64,000 nucleotides of DNA, from the NCBI RefSeq assembly GCF_042453785.1, contig NC_091665.1, positions 7,201,501-7,265,500 on the forward strand, in the 5' to 3' direction. The stretch's first letter is position 1, and each line of letters begins with the position of its first letter. The notes below the pieces were generated by a model. That model saw nothing but the letters and a program-made list of their open reading frames with translations, searched no databases and was not told where the DNA came from. Source of the DNA: Malus domestica. Its lineage: Eukaryota > Streptophyta > Magnoliopsida > Rosales > Rosaceae. A program made the translations under genes and the position numbers. This document shows positions 1-10,620 of the stretch, in pieces.

Positions 1-1094
1 TGTTTTCCTTCGTTTTTCTTCATCTTCACTTCTTTTGTTCATGCCCTAACCTTTAGACTTGATAGACCAGTGGCAGGCATGCTACTTTTTTATAAGCAGA
101 CAAACTCGCGTAGCCTATGCAGCCGTAGGTGTTGGTGTAGAACTTTGCAAAGTTGTTAGCCATAGGGTTGGCAGCCAGATGCCTTACTTACAGAAGCAGA
201 CAAGTCCGCGTAACCACTAGGCTGTTAACCTTGACTTTCTTCAATTCTGTAGGTTGCGTAGCAAGTATCACAACACTTTAGGACTTGGTGTAGGTTGTTC
301 CGCGCTTGGCAGAGGTGAAGCTTATCGACTACGTAGCATGTCGGCAGTGGATAAAACTTCGTATATGCGCGCTAGCTTGTTTAACCTTTCACAAGAATGT
401 GCGGTTGTATAAGTCTAATGCGGCTTCACTGCTCGAAAGGCAAGCCGTAGGCAGTCTTCCGGAATCCGTAGGCTACCTTAGTGCACTCGGTAGCAGCTTT
501 AGGATTCCAGGGCAGCCGTCCATCGGATGTACTGCGTAATGTGCCCTCTCCGTCTCTAGGGCCCGGTTCCCCACGGATTAGGCCAAGAGACCCAAAATCC
601 TTCAGTTAGCTAAGCCTTGAAAAAGACCATTGCGGCTACTTCTAGGAATCCCGGCGCAAGCCATCGTGCATCTAGTTATACTAGGGCAGCCAGGCTCATC
701 CACGTCTGGATATTCGGAGTGTAAAGTTTATCCTCCCGTCTTGGAAAGCTGACCCATATGGGTGTCGGAGAATTGGTTTACCCTCTCGCACTGGAGAGCA
801 TGGTTGGTCCCTCGGGGGGCGCAATTCCTGCGATGAGTCCCTAAGAAGGGCGCAGTCTTATTTTGAAGTGCAGGAGTGATTAGTTGTTGTAAGCATGCAG
901 CCAAGCCAAGTTGTGATTACTTCTAAATTCCTCATTGAAAAACAAGTGAAACGAACGAGAACTTTAGCTGTAAGGTAGGAACTACATAACAACTGGATAG
1001 TACTCAGCTTGTGAGGTGGTGCCCGTCGAGCTTATTGAGTCTTCAGGTTTTGATGTAGCGGGAGGTCACACATGGTACTTCTTCATATTGTAGG
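1..1094 (-). other. Probable 3' non-coding part of the gypsy-like element
   Basis: No protein or RNA gene is recognisable. The stretch is richer in G+C than the intergenic DNA to the right and lies downstream of the integrase end on the minus strand. It most likely represents the region before the missing 3' LTR. Confidence 0.45.
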
Positions 1095-1700
1095 CCATCC
1101 ATTTCTTTTCAATCTTTTTGCCGCTTCATGGTGGTGAGGGTGTAATTACTCTTGCCCCCTACTCTGCTGATCTTGTACGGACCTTCCCAGATGGGATCCA
1201 TCTTTTTAGAGCCTTCTCTGCCGGCAGTGATGAAGGCTTTTCTGCGTCGTCGACATGCAAATGCCAGAAGTCTCCATCGGGTGGAGTAGGCGTAGCTAGA
1301 GTGTGCTCGGCTACTTCTGAGGCATTGTTGGGCCGCTCTGTTGCGTCACCTAGGCTCGGCGTGAAGACGCAGTAGGGAGCTGTGGAGATGGGGCCATGTC
1401 ATACGCAACAGGAGATGCTCAACTGCCGGTATTGGGCCACTCTAGAGTTGAATCATTGAGCAAGGGTCGGCTAGGGCCGTGTGATGCGCAGCAAGAAATG
1501 GTACTCAACTGCCGGTACATGTTGCTCCTATGTAGAATCTTTTAGGGTGACGAGGACAAAACTTGCTTTCGAGTATGTCCTTCCAGTGTTGCGTTCATCA
1601 GAAAACTTTACATCCGCCAGGGTCTACGCCTTTATCGTCGCGCGTCTGGATTGGGCAGAATAGTACGTCATTAGGATGATTGCATGCGTTTGAAAGTAAA
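1095..1700 (-). pseudogene. pol remnants (RT/RNase H junction and integrase C-terminus)
   Basis: Three scraps can be read on the minus strand. Near 1700-1600, FQTHAIILMT is followed by RRATIKA, a stop and TLAD, matching the linker between reverse transcriptase and RNase H. Near 1290-1260, FWHLHVDDA resembles the start of RNase H (family consensus W-x-LHVDGAS). At 1232-1110, KKMDPIWEGPYKISRVGGKS is the end of integrase (consensus WEGPY). Thousands of bases of pol that should separate these are gone, so the copy carries large internal deletions plus point stops. Confidence 0.75.
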
Positions 1701-3365
1701 ACTTGTGCTTCTGGGTTGCAACAACTATCGCCAAAGTTAGCTTTTGAATTTTTAATAACATCGAGGAGAGCTTTTGAACTGTAGAATACAAGTAACTGTG
1801 GAATACAGGTAGTCAGGCCCCCATCTCTTCTCGCATGATGGTAGAGCTTATTGCTACTTTAGATACCGTCAAACATGTGAATAAGTCCTCCGCTGCTTCT
1901 AGGGAGGTGATGTCGGGTACTTCTTCAAGTCCTTGAATGTGCATTGGCGAGCCTCATCCCAAAGTGCATACTTCTCTGCCAAAGCAAAAGAGTCTGCCAG
2001 AGTTAGATTTTCTTTCATGATCAATTTTCCGAATAGCGGGTGGTCTGCTGGAAGTCCTTTTTGGAAGGCTGCTCTAGCTATCGAGTCGTTGCATCCGACT
2101 ATTTTTGCCTTCTCTACTTTGAACCTCCTCACATAGTCGCGAAGTGACTCCTTTGGGTTCTTCTTGACGTTGAACAAATGATCAGATTTCTTTTTGATCG
2201 AGCGATAGGATGAATATTCTTTGGTGAAAACCAAAGAAAGTTCGTAGAAATTCCGGATGGATTGTGGCGGCAGGGTGTAGAACCAATCTTGCGCCTCGCC
2301 TTGTAGAGTGGTGGCGAATATCTTGCACATAAGCTCATCGTTGTTTCGATAAAGGATCATTGCGCTTCGGTAGCGCTTTAAGTGTCTCTCCGGGTCTTCA
2401 TCCCCTTTGAAAGATGTGAAATGTGGCATGATGAACTCTCGTGGAGGCTCTGCCTGCTCGATCTCGTTCGTGAAGGGTGACCTGCTTATGTTGGTCATGT
2501 TCCATCGTAGTGCCTCGTCGGTGACCTCGTTGCGTTGGAAATCATGCAATCGCTTGGTCTAGAGTCTCTCTACTTCTTCCTGAATTTGCCTTTGTTGGGG
2601 TAGCGGAGCTTTCGGCTGCCCCCAGCTATGACTTGCTGGTCTAGACTGTTCTTCCATGTGTTTGGCTCGTCTACGCCGCAGATGCAGTGCATGTGGTGCG
2701 TTCCTAGCAGGCGAGCGAGTTCTTCGCAGGCTGCTGGTTGAACTTGAGCTGGATTGAGTGACTGCCTCTCTCCGTCCGTCGTGCTGCCTACTCTGATGTG
2801 AGGTGGATGATGCTCTTTGTGGGCTTAGCCGCGAATGAACACTTTGTCCGGAAGGTTGCTCATGTTGACTATTGAAATGTAACCCCAACCGTGAATGTAT
2901 GCTCATCCGTGGGCCTAGTCGAGAGTACACGCTCCTCCGCACGCTAAGACGGGAGTATACGCTATCTCGGGGGCCCAATCGGGAATGTACACTGCCTGAA
3001 CGTTCGGCTCGTGGCTGGTCGAATGGCTGCTTGCCGGGACGCTGCTGGAAAGGTTCGTCTGCCCTTGTCCTACTTCGGGATACCTCGTCCGGGGCACGTT
3101 GGATCCCGATGCGTTGCAAAAGTTGATTCACCAAAGTTGTCTGTTGTGCAAGGGCGCTCGTCAACTCTATGACTTGTCGAGACAAGTGTTGTTCGCCATT
3201 TGGATTGGAAGAGCTTGGAAGGAATGCGCCTCCTTGGGCAGTGGAAATGTGGTAGACTCCGGGCGCGAGATTTGAATTGGGAAATGTCAAATCCGCGAAA
3301 AAATATGGTGAGAATGCCCCCGGCTCGATGGTAGGTCCAGATGGTTGAGATAGTCTTGGGTCGAC

Positions 3366-3900
3366 TTGGGCTGCTTGGAAAGCCACTGGAGCATGATGGG
3401 CCGTGAGAGTGGGCTGCTCATCGGGAGCAGGCTGGGTCACGAGAGCAGGCTGCTCGGCAGGAGCAAGTTGGGCCGTGAGAGTGGGCTGCTCGACGGAAGC
3501 AGGATGAACCACGGGAGTGAGCTGCTTGTCGGGAGCAGGCTGGGTCACGAGAGCAGGCTGCTTGGCAAGAGCAGGCTGGGTCACAGGAGTGGGCTGCTCG
3601 ACAGAAGCAGGCTGGACCACGGGAGTGGGTTGCTCGTCGGGAGCAGGCTGGGTCACGAGAGCAGGCTGCTTGGCAGGAGCAGGCTGGGCCACGGGAGTGG
3701 GCTGCTTGGCAGGAGCAGGCTGGGCCACCGGAATGGGCTGCTCGACGAAAGCAGGCTGGGCCAGGGGAGTGGGCTGCTCGTCGGGAGCAGGCTGGGTCAC
3801 GAGAGCAGGCTGCTCGGCAGGAGCAGGTTGGGCCGTGAGAGTGGGTTGCTTGACGAGAGCAGGCTGGATCACGGGAGCAGGCTGCTCAATGCGCGGTGCA
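3366..3900 (-). repeat. Pro/Gln-rich coding minisatellite in gag
   Basis: About 30-bp units (plus strand theme GAGCAGGCTGGGTCACGAGA) are repeated across this stretch. They encode alternating (A/V)QPAP and EQP blocks on the minus strand. Because units are multiples of three, the opposite strand also stays open, which gives spurious ORFs. Confidence 0.85.
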
Positions 3901-3974
3901 TGTGAATGCGATGCTTGGGTTTGGGTCCACGTAAACTTAGATGGCACGGCTTGGATCGTGGTCTTGGTACCGTG

Positions 3975-4400
3975 AGCCTTGGATGGCACGGCTCGGGCCG
4001 TGGTGAAGGCTCCATGGACCTCGCCACGAGTGGCTACCGAAGTAGCCACCGCGGTGGTTCCCATGGTGGCCGTGGTGAAGGCACCATGGACCTCGCCGCG
4101 GGTAGCTACCGAGGTAGCCACCACGGTGGTTCCCATGGTAGAAGCTTGTGGTGATGATGCCGCTCCCCTTATTGTCGCATTTTGCCTCACGGATCTCCGG
4201 GCCGTGGTGAAGGCTCCATGGACCTCGCCACGAGTAGCTACCGAAGTAGCCACCGCGGTGGTTCCCATGGTGGTCGTGGTGAAGGCACCATGGACCTCGC
4301 CGCGAGTGGCTACCGAGGTAGCCACCACGGTGGTTCCCATGGTGGAAGCTTGTGATGATGATGCCGCTCCCCTTATTGTCGCATTTAGCCTCACGTATCT
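3975..4400 (-). repeat. Nested duplication in gag N-terminus
   Basis: Two copies of a roughly 207-bp block each hold two tandem sub-units encoding a GTT(V/A)VATSVATRGEVHG module, so the module occurs four times. The edge sequence GATGCCGCTCCCCTTATTGT recurs near 4150 and 4360. This shows two rounds of duplication: the sub-unit first, then the pair. Confidence 0.85.
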
Positions 4401-4627
4401 CCGCAATCCCATTTCTTGAACATTAGAATTTTCACTTGTGGAATTTTCTAAATTTCTAGCCATTATATTTTGCTTATACGTTTTATCAAAGAACCTTTGC
4501 AAGTAAAAAATTCTAATAATAAGAACGTATGAAAAATATTCAAATGGACTAGAAAATAAAGAAAAAACCTTTTTGTGCGAGAGTCTTCTACGAGTATGGA
4601 TTTCAACTCTCAATGAAAGCACCAATT

Positions 4628-5370
4628 TGTGGATGCAAATTTCTTCCTCCTTGATCTTGGACAATTTTGCACCTACAAAACAATTAACACCTTAGGTTAA
4701 GGCCAAGAGCCTCACGCGCCCACGATGAATGGGGGGGGCTTTGGCCGAAGAACCTCCGATGCCAAAGTTAGAATTTAGAGAGAAAAAGTGTTTAGAGAAT
4801 TTTGGGATTTTTGCCAAAGTGTTGGAATTAGCTTTTTGGTGAGAATGGGAGTATATTTATAGGGATAGGAGGTGGCTAGGGTTTTTAGGTTTAATTTAGG
4901 TTTAATTAGCCAATTTATTTGGCTATTAAACATAAGATGAATGTTTTGGTGGTTTTTGAATTTATTGGGTAATAAAAAGGAAGAAATGGTGAAAAAGGTA
5001 GAAAAAAGTGATGGATTAGGTTTTGAAATGGGGATAGCCGGCCATGTGGTGTTTTAGGGTTGAATTGGATGTATTTTGTAGTTATTTGGATATAATGGAT
5101 GGTTTAATTGACAATTAATGGGTTAATTAGGCAATAAACCCATTAATTAGCCAATTAACATAATTAAAAAGGAATGTGTTTGGGAATTACCTTGTAGAAA
5201 GGATTTGATGAGATGGACTTTGAATTGTTACCTATTTTGGGCACTTCTATCTTGGTTGAAAGAGGGTTGCCCGCTGCTTGCGCGTAGGAACCTCGTTGTA
5301 CTGCAAGGGTATTTTTGTCATTTTTGTCCAAAAATCCACGTGTCGCCCTGTGAATATTTTTGGCTCCACA
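4628..5370 (-). repeat. 5' LTR of the gypsy-like element
   Basis: The 743-bp block starts TGTGGA and ends TCCACA, a short terminal inverted repeat with canonical TG...CA ends. Immediately inside it on the minus strand lies AATTGGTGCTTTCATTGAGA, a typical plant primer-binding region. A TATA box sits within it at 4854-4861. The AT-rich middle and the absence of coding frames fit an LTR. No partner copy is in the window to confirm the edges. Confidence 0.75.
4854..4861 (-). promoter_or_regulatory. LTR TATA box
   Basis: TATAAATA on the minus strand, about 230 bases upstream of the LTR inner edge. It is correctly placed to start transcription toward gag. Inferred from sequence and position only. 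Confidence 0.6.
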
Positions 5371-5449
5371 ATCAATAATTAACTAATCAACTAATCCTAA
5401 TACTACAATTTATGTCTAATCATGTCATATTAGAAATGTAGAAGTTAAT

Positions 5450-6444
5450 TGTTGACCCTAAAATCTACTTAGCCTACGTGGCGCGCAAGCCGAATAGCTA
5501 ATAAGCTAACTACGTCCTTTGGTTGAATGCAGGGCATGCCAACTTGTCGGCTGAGGAGTACAATGAATATTGATGTGGTGCTAGGCACATTGCTGACTTT
5601 TGATCTTGTGACTGGGGCCAAGGAAGGAACACATCTCGGCCTTCAGGTTCTAGAGTCTGAAGACAATGCTGCTAGTTCTGTGAAGTTCAATATCAAATTC
5701 AGCTTTGAGTGTGCCTAATATTAAGTAACCTAGTAAAACTTCACTTCGCCGAGAAGGCTAATGAGATGACCTCTTCCAACAAAGACTCAAAAATCCTTGT
5801 TAACCGAGACTTAGATAGATAATCAGTCGGTCTTGAAGCAGTGTTGTTTATCCAAACTGAAGGTACTCCTCGGTCGACTGATTCTACAACTCCAGTGTTG
5901 TTTATCCAAACTGAAGATGTTGCCGATTGCCACCACAATGATGTTTATCCAAACTGAAGGTGTGTTGGCAGGAAAAAGGAAAATAAAAATCTCAAGGTGG
6001 TTTCGCGTAGAGCGAGAGTTTGCGCAGAGCAATTTTGTGTGTTGATTTGGAGGGGTTTTGAATGATGCACTCCCCTTTCAATTTATAGTAGCAATTTCCT
6101 CAGTGGTCATGGTAGAGTTTTACTCGGACTAGAATTCCTTAACCCAATCCGAATAGATCTTGACCAATCCTGACTCTTGTAGGACTTTGAACCAAGTTCT
6201 TTAATCACTCATATTCACCCTTGATTCTCGGCATCCTTTCTTATTCGAAGCATTCCTAGCTTCTGATGATTGCTTGTTGTACTAGGACTCGACCACTTCA
6301 CCTTTATTTGGATGGAACCTTCTTCTAATAGGACTCAGCCGAAATCCACTGGGCCAGACCCATGATGGAAATATTCCTGGTACCTCATATTGGACCGAGA
6401 ACAATCATGGGCTCGGCCCAAAACATTATTTTGGGTCCAAACAT
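5450..6444 (-). mobile_element. Solo LTR, 995 bp, TSD TTAAT
   Basis: Bounded by TGTTGACCC and GGGTCCAAACA (imperfect terminal inverted repeat, TG...CA ends) and flanked by identical 5-bp duplications TTAAT at 5445-5449 and 6445-6449. A TATA-like TATAAATT lies near 6081 on the minus strand, giving the orientation. No internal region accompanies it, as expected after LTR-LTR recombination. Within it, TGTTTATCCAAACTGAAG occurs three times, at 5845, 5899 and 5942. Confidence 0.85.
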
Positions 6445-8423
6445 TAATATACATAATACATCTAAAATCATCTTCAAACTTTCTTTCAAAAACAAAAAAA
6501 ACAAAAAAATCGTCTTCAAACTATGATTTTGTGCTACAATATAAGTTTCGTAATTTTTTTTCTTTTTCATTCCAAGCTTATAGATATTTAAGATTGACTT
6601 CTCCTAGTAAAATGTCTGGCTTCGCCACTGTAAAAAGAGGACAAATAGATGTCGTTAGTTATATAAGATGTTTACAGTTCATGATGAGCTAAACTGGTAT
6701 GCATATCTTGTTTAAAATGGTGAGGCTGCTGCTATGTGATGATCATGCATGCAGGCTTCCTAAAAAAGTTGCAGATTTTCATGAGACTGCAAAACCTCCT
6801 TTAACGGATCATGTCGATTTAAAATTATGTCTTGTGAAACAAACAAATAAATTAACGATAATATTCGATAGAGCATACTGTATTTGAAAGAGCATCTGGG
6901 AATCTGCCATATGTCGAACTCACACTCTATGCGACAGAATCAGCTTACTTGTAAATAATGCAATATTAATTTTGGAATTGTCCTATAAGCCAAATATAAA
7001 GTTCCATTTTATTAAACTATGTCCTCCATAACCAAGACAACCACCAAGAGAGAGAGAGAGCTTTGATGCTTCCATGTTTTATGTGACTTTTGAGGATTCA
7101 ATGTCCTCTTTTGGACTCGTTCAAACGGCTATTTCAAAGAAAATATAATTAAGAAGCCGATTCCTTTTTTCTTTGGTTTAACGCATGCTGCTAGCTATAT
7201 ATTTTCTGTTCTCCTCAGAAAAAAAATAATATTTGGCATCGTTTTTCTTAATTATAAATATAAACAAATGAGGAATATGAATACAAGGTTTGAAACATGC
7301 AACGACCCATTGAAACAGTCAATTAGGTGGTCAAGAATATAATTTCAAAAGTTCTTAAGAGAATATAAATTATTAGGACCAAAGTTTGAACTTTCTTGTA
7401 ATTTACACCAAACTACTGGATGATTTCCATATTTCAGAATCATTAGTTGTTAATAGTGAACGAAAACAAATCAAATACAAATAGCGGTCTGTTCAAGTAA
7501 AAGAGAATTTGACACAATGGAACCAATAAACAGGTATTCTAATTTGGAAGCAAAATATACTATAAAGACCATAATTCTACTTGATCACTTTACTAATAAT
7601 TAAAAATGCAATAGGAACATCTCCTATTCCTATAAAAGATAGAGTAAATAACAATGGTGGAAAAGAGTTGAGCCATTGCATGACGGCGTGAGTTCAAACC
7701 CCGTCGGTGATTAATCTAACATATAATCTAACAAAATCTATTATTTGACAAAAAAATGATATAATTTACACTACATCCTACAACGATGGACAAGGACATT
7801 AACAACGATAGGATCAAATATTACTCTTTTATATATCAAAAATTAAATAAATAGAAATTAAATCTTGAAAAGTTGTTGAACTAATCAAAATCAACAACAT
7901 ATCAATCAAATATTGATGACATAACAATTAAAAATTGACGACATATCAATCAAATACTGACGACATATACCAAAAAAAATAACCATTTGATGAGTAATCA
8001 TCGCCAATTTCCCAAACCATTTGACAAAATGGAATCAAATGCCCTTCTTCTTTGTAGCATCAAAATGGCAGTCATTTTCAGGAAAAACAAAAGTTAAAGA
8101 AAAGGAAGTAAAGAGGAATATGGCTTTGATTTAGTGGGGGAAAAACTAGAAAATAGTATTTGTTAGGACATATATATAATATACTTTCTAGAAGCACATG
8201 GCAAATAACGACGATTTTTCAAGGACGGTAGGTTTGATACCCTAATTTTTGCCCGCTGGTTTTTTTGTCAGAATGCATACGGCATCTTCTTACCCATCCG
8301 AACTACTAATCAAACACTTTTCATAAATTGCCAAAACTGCCTTCATATTTTAATAGACAAATAAAAAATCATCAATACGTTTTCTTGGCCCAAGACACAC
8401 CGAACAAATATACAAAAATGTTT
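6445..8423. other. AT-rich intergenic region upstream of the GRAS gene
   Basis: No gene is recognisable. A SINE-like patch lies near 7650-7740, and a short TGTCTGGCTTCGCCACTG fragment near 6612 resembles transposon debris. The remainder looks like ordinary AT-rich spacer and distal promoter. Confidence 0.5.
7650..7740 (+). repeat. Possible SINE fragment
   Basis: GAGTTCAAACCCCGTCGG resembles a polymerase III B box and sits after GTTGAGCCATTGCATGACG, a context I associate with tRNA-derived plant SINEs. No A box, clear tail or target duplication could be fixed, so the call is weak. Confidence 0.3.
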
Positions 8424-8430
8424 TATATAA
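8424..8430 (+). promoter_or_regulatory. Candidate TATA box of the GRAS gene
   Basis: TATATAA lies 194 bases before the chosen start codon at 8618. A start of transcription near 8455 would give a leader containing the CA/CT repeat and an additional in-frame ATG at 8498. Confidence 0.45.
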
Positions 8431-8563
8431 ACTATTCTTCAATATCGCTCATGTCTTTTGATCCATTCCCATGTAATGACAGAACGGAATTTTCGTAATG
8501 AGATATTCCATCCCTCCCCACTTCCTTAAATGCTCATTCATGATCTCTTTCATCAATCAGTAC

Positions 8564-8590
8564 TACACACACACTCTCTCTCTCTCTCTC
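8564..8590 (+). repeat. CA/CT microsatellite in the GRAS 5' leader
   Basis: An (AC)n run changes into (CT)n just before the coding region. CT-rich leaders are common in plant genes. It would be translated only if the upstream in-frame ATG at 8498 were used. Confidence 0.85.
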
Positions 8591-8617
8591 GACTGTTTTT
8601 TTTCTCTCTCTAAATCC

Positions 8618-10048
8618 ATGGAAGACATAGATGAGGAGGAGGAGTTTCTGAATCTTAGCCTTGCAATTGTTACAAGTTCAGGGAAGGAGAGATTTAAGAA
8701 GAGAAAGAGATCAAGAGACGATGGTATTGCTAATAGTATTTTGGTGAGCCCTCTAAACTCGTATGAAGGTTGTGAAGGGAAGATATTTAGGCTTCTTCAA
8801 ATGAGGGAACAAATGCTAAAAAAACTAGACCTTCACAAGAAGAAAGGTGTTGCTCTTGATGGTGAAGATGGAAGGGGCCTCCACCTGATCCACATGTTGC
8901 TCATAACAGCCACCGCAGTTAACGAAAACAATGTCGGCTCAGCCTTGGAGCATCTCACTGAGTTATACAAGATTGTTTCCTTATGCGGTGACTCTGTCCA
9001 ACGAGTAGTGGCTTATTTTGCCGACGGCTTAGCTGCAAGGCTTCTCACTCGAAAATCGCCCTTTTATGACATGATCATGAAGGAACCGACGAGTGAAGAA
9101 GAGTTTGTAGCGTTCACCGCTCTCTACCGGGTCTCTCCGTACTACCAGTTTGCTCATTTCACGGCAAACCAAGCAATCATTGAGGCATTTGAGAAGGAAC
9201 AAGAGAAGAACAATCGTGCATTACATGTTATTGATTTTGATGTCTCCTATGGATTTCAGTGGCCTTCTCTTATACAGTCTCTGTCCGAGAACGCAAGCAG
9301 TAGCAATCGTATATCGCTCAGAATAACGGGGTTCGGAAGAAGCGTGGATGAGCTACGTGAAACGGAGAACAGACTGACAAGCTTCTCAAAGGGGTTTCGG
9401 AATCTTGTTTTTGAATTTCAAGGGTTGTTGAGAGGCTCAAAGCTCATAAACTTGAGAAAAAAGAGAAACGAAACAATTGCTGTGAATTTGGTTTTTCAGT
9501 TGAATACATTGAGCAATAATTTGAAGATATCTGACTTGTTAAAATCTGTACATTTACTCAACCCTTCCATTGTAATCTTGGTTGAACAAGAAGGGAGCAA
9601 AAGTCCTCGAAGTTTCTTATCGAGATTCATGGAGTCTTTGCATTATTTTGCAGCCATGTTTGATTCTTTAGATGATTGTCTGCCATTAGAGAGTGCTGAA
9701 AGGTTGAGCATTGAGAAGAACCACCTTGGAAAAGAGATCAAAAGCATGCTCAATTACGACAATAACAACGATGAGAATTGTCCGAAAACTGAAAAGATGG
9801 AAACATGGAAGACGATGATGGAGAGTCAGGGTTTTGAAGGAATAAATCTAAGCTCTAAGTCCAAGATACAAGCAAGACTTCTTTTGAAAATTAGGACTCA
9901 CTATTCTCCACTTGAGTTTGATGGAGAGAGTAGTGGAGCTGCAGCTGGGTTCAAGGTTTTCGAAAGAGACGATGGAAGGACAATATCTCTTGGGTGGCAA
10001 GACAGGTATCTGCTTACAGTTTCTGCATGGCACTGCACTGTATCATAA
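8618..10048 (+). CDS. RAD1: GRAS-family transcriptional regulator, RAD1-like
   Basis: An intron-less frame of 476 residues with a GRAS domain over nearly its whole length. The first leucine-rich region starts near residue 87 (GLHLIHMLL). The VHIID motif reads HVIDFD at 203-208, the second leucine-rich and PFYRE regions follow, and a SAW end (WQDRYLLTVSAWH) closes the protein. The acidic start EEEEFLNLSLAIV and the GKIFRLLQMREQML helix fit the RAD1 branch, near NSP2. RAD1 proteins are nuclear GRAS regulators needed for arbuscule development in arbuscular mycorrhiza, partnering other GRAS proteins such as RAM1. GRAS membership is certain. The RAD1 assignment comes from memory of the family and needs a tree; NSP2/SCL26 is the main alternative. 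ATG 8618 was chosen because the conserved N-terminus begins there. An upstream in-frame ATG at 8498 could add 40 hydrophobic residues. Confidence 0.85.
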   Translation: MEDIDEEEEFLNLSLAIVTSSGKERFKKRKRSRDDGIANSILVSPLNSYEGCEGKIFRLLQMREQMLKKLDLHKKKGVALDGEDGRGLHLIHMLLITATAVNENNVGSALEHLTELYKIVSLCGDSVQRVVAYFADGLAARLLTRKSPFYDMIMKEPTSEEEFVAFTALYRVSPYYQFAHFTANQAIIEAFEKEQEKNNRALHVIDFDVSYGFQWPSLIQSLSENASSSNRISLRITGFGRSVDELRETENRLTSFSKGFRNLVFEFQGLLRGSKLINLRKKRNETIAVNLVFQLNTLSNNLKISDLLKSVHLLNPSIVILVEQEGSKSPRSFLSRFMESLHYFAAMFDSLDDCLPLESAERLSIEKNHLGKEIKSMLNYDNNNDENCPKTEKMETWKTMMESQGFEGINLSSKSKIQARLLLKIRTHYSPLEFDGESSGAAAGFKVFERDDGRTISLGWQDRYLLTVSAWHCTVS

Positions 10049-10191
10049 ATATGTATATATTTATCTTCTAACACATTCATTATTTTTGGAATCTCTTCTT
10101 CTTCAGATACAATAACTTTGAATTTAAGCAATTATTGTTTGCTGATTATCATATATATCAGATTGACTCTTTACACTAATATTGTATCCAC

Positions 10192-10620
10192 TATTCTAAA
10201 AATCCTCGCATAGGCACTAGACGGCTAGCTAGCATCTCAATTAATTCTCATGCGTTTGAAAATTAAGAAAGGGCACCTAGATGCAAGGCGACCGTCCCGT
10301 CTAGGTTGCGACTCTCACTTAGACAAAAGTTAGATAACTTTCATTTTTCATTTAATTTTTTAATAAATTGTAAGAGACTTGTTAAATACTTGGATGAACA
10401 CTCAATATGCTTGTTCCTTAGGTTTTCGATATGTTCTAATACTTTATAATCTACATGTCATTTTATTTTGCAATTTATGTGTCCCTAATACAATCATATG
10501 TATTCTTAATGTATAGGTAGACATTTATTTTTATATGTTATATAAAAATTAAAAATCCGCATAGTCCACCCAATCTGCCCAACCCACCACCTAGCTAGTG
10601 TTTAGCGTCTTTTAGAACTT
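10192..10620 (+). mobile_element. Non-autonomous hAT-like repeat, copy A
   Basis: Ends read TTCTAAAAATCC and CTTTTAGAA, a short inverted repeat. Inside, AATAAATTGTAAGAGACTT and CATTTTATTTTGCAATTTAT match a second copy in the opposite orientation near 11.65-12.15 kb. No coding capacity. The hAT label is an inference from the termini; the target duplication is not clear. Confidence 0.5.

Larger units (their letters stand above)
1899..4463 (-). pseudogene. gag polyprotein with internal stop
   Basis: Reading starts at ATG 4463 (protein begins MARNLENSTSE) and runs in one frame to a stop at 1899-1901. A single in-frame TAG at 2559-2561 interrupts it. The N-terminal third is low complexity. First come four copies of a module containing GTTVVATSVATRGEVHGAF, then a long proline/glutamine-rich stretch of QPALVTQPAP-type repeats, then an Arg/Ser-rich part. 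After the stop comes a recognisable retrotransposon gag domain, with SFKGDEDPERHLKRYRSA near its start and AQDWFYTLPP and YVRRFKVEKAKI further on. The usual CCHC zinc knuckle is absent, because the frame ends shortly after the gag domain. The codons before and after the stop stay in frame, so one substitution would account for the break. Confidence 0.85.
1..5370 (-). mobile_element. Ty3/gypsy-like LTR retrotransposon, partial, pol mostly deleted
   Basis: Read on the minus strand, the element begins with a 743-bp LTR (5370 down to 4628). A primer-binding region and a long gag reading frame broken by one stop follow, and then short scraps of pol near 1700-1095. Protease, most of reverse transcriptase and most of integrase are missing, so this copy could only have moved with help from another element. 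No second LTR is visible, so the left end probably lies outside the window. The target duplication therefore cannot be tested. The five bases outside the visible LTR are ATCAA. The gypsy assignment rests on the gag and pol scraps and is an inference. Confidence 0.85.

Noticed and set aside
3366-3905. Long plus-strand frames rich in Gly, Leu and Ser
   Set aside because: They are the reverse strand of the Pro/Gln repeat in gag and arise from the same three-base periodicity.
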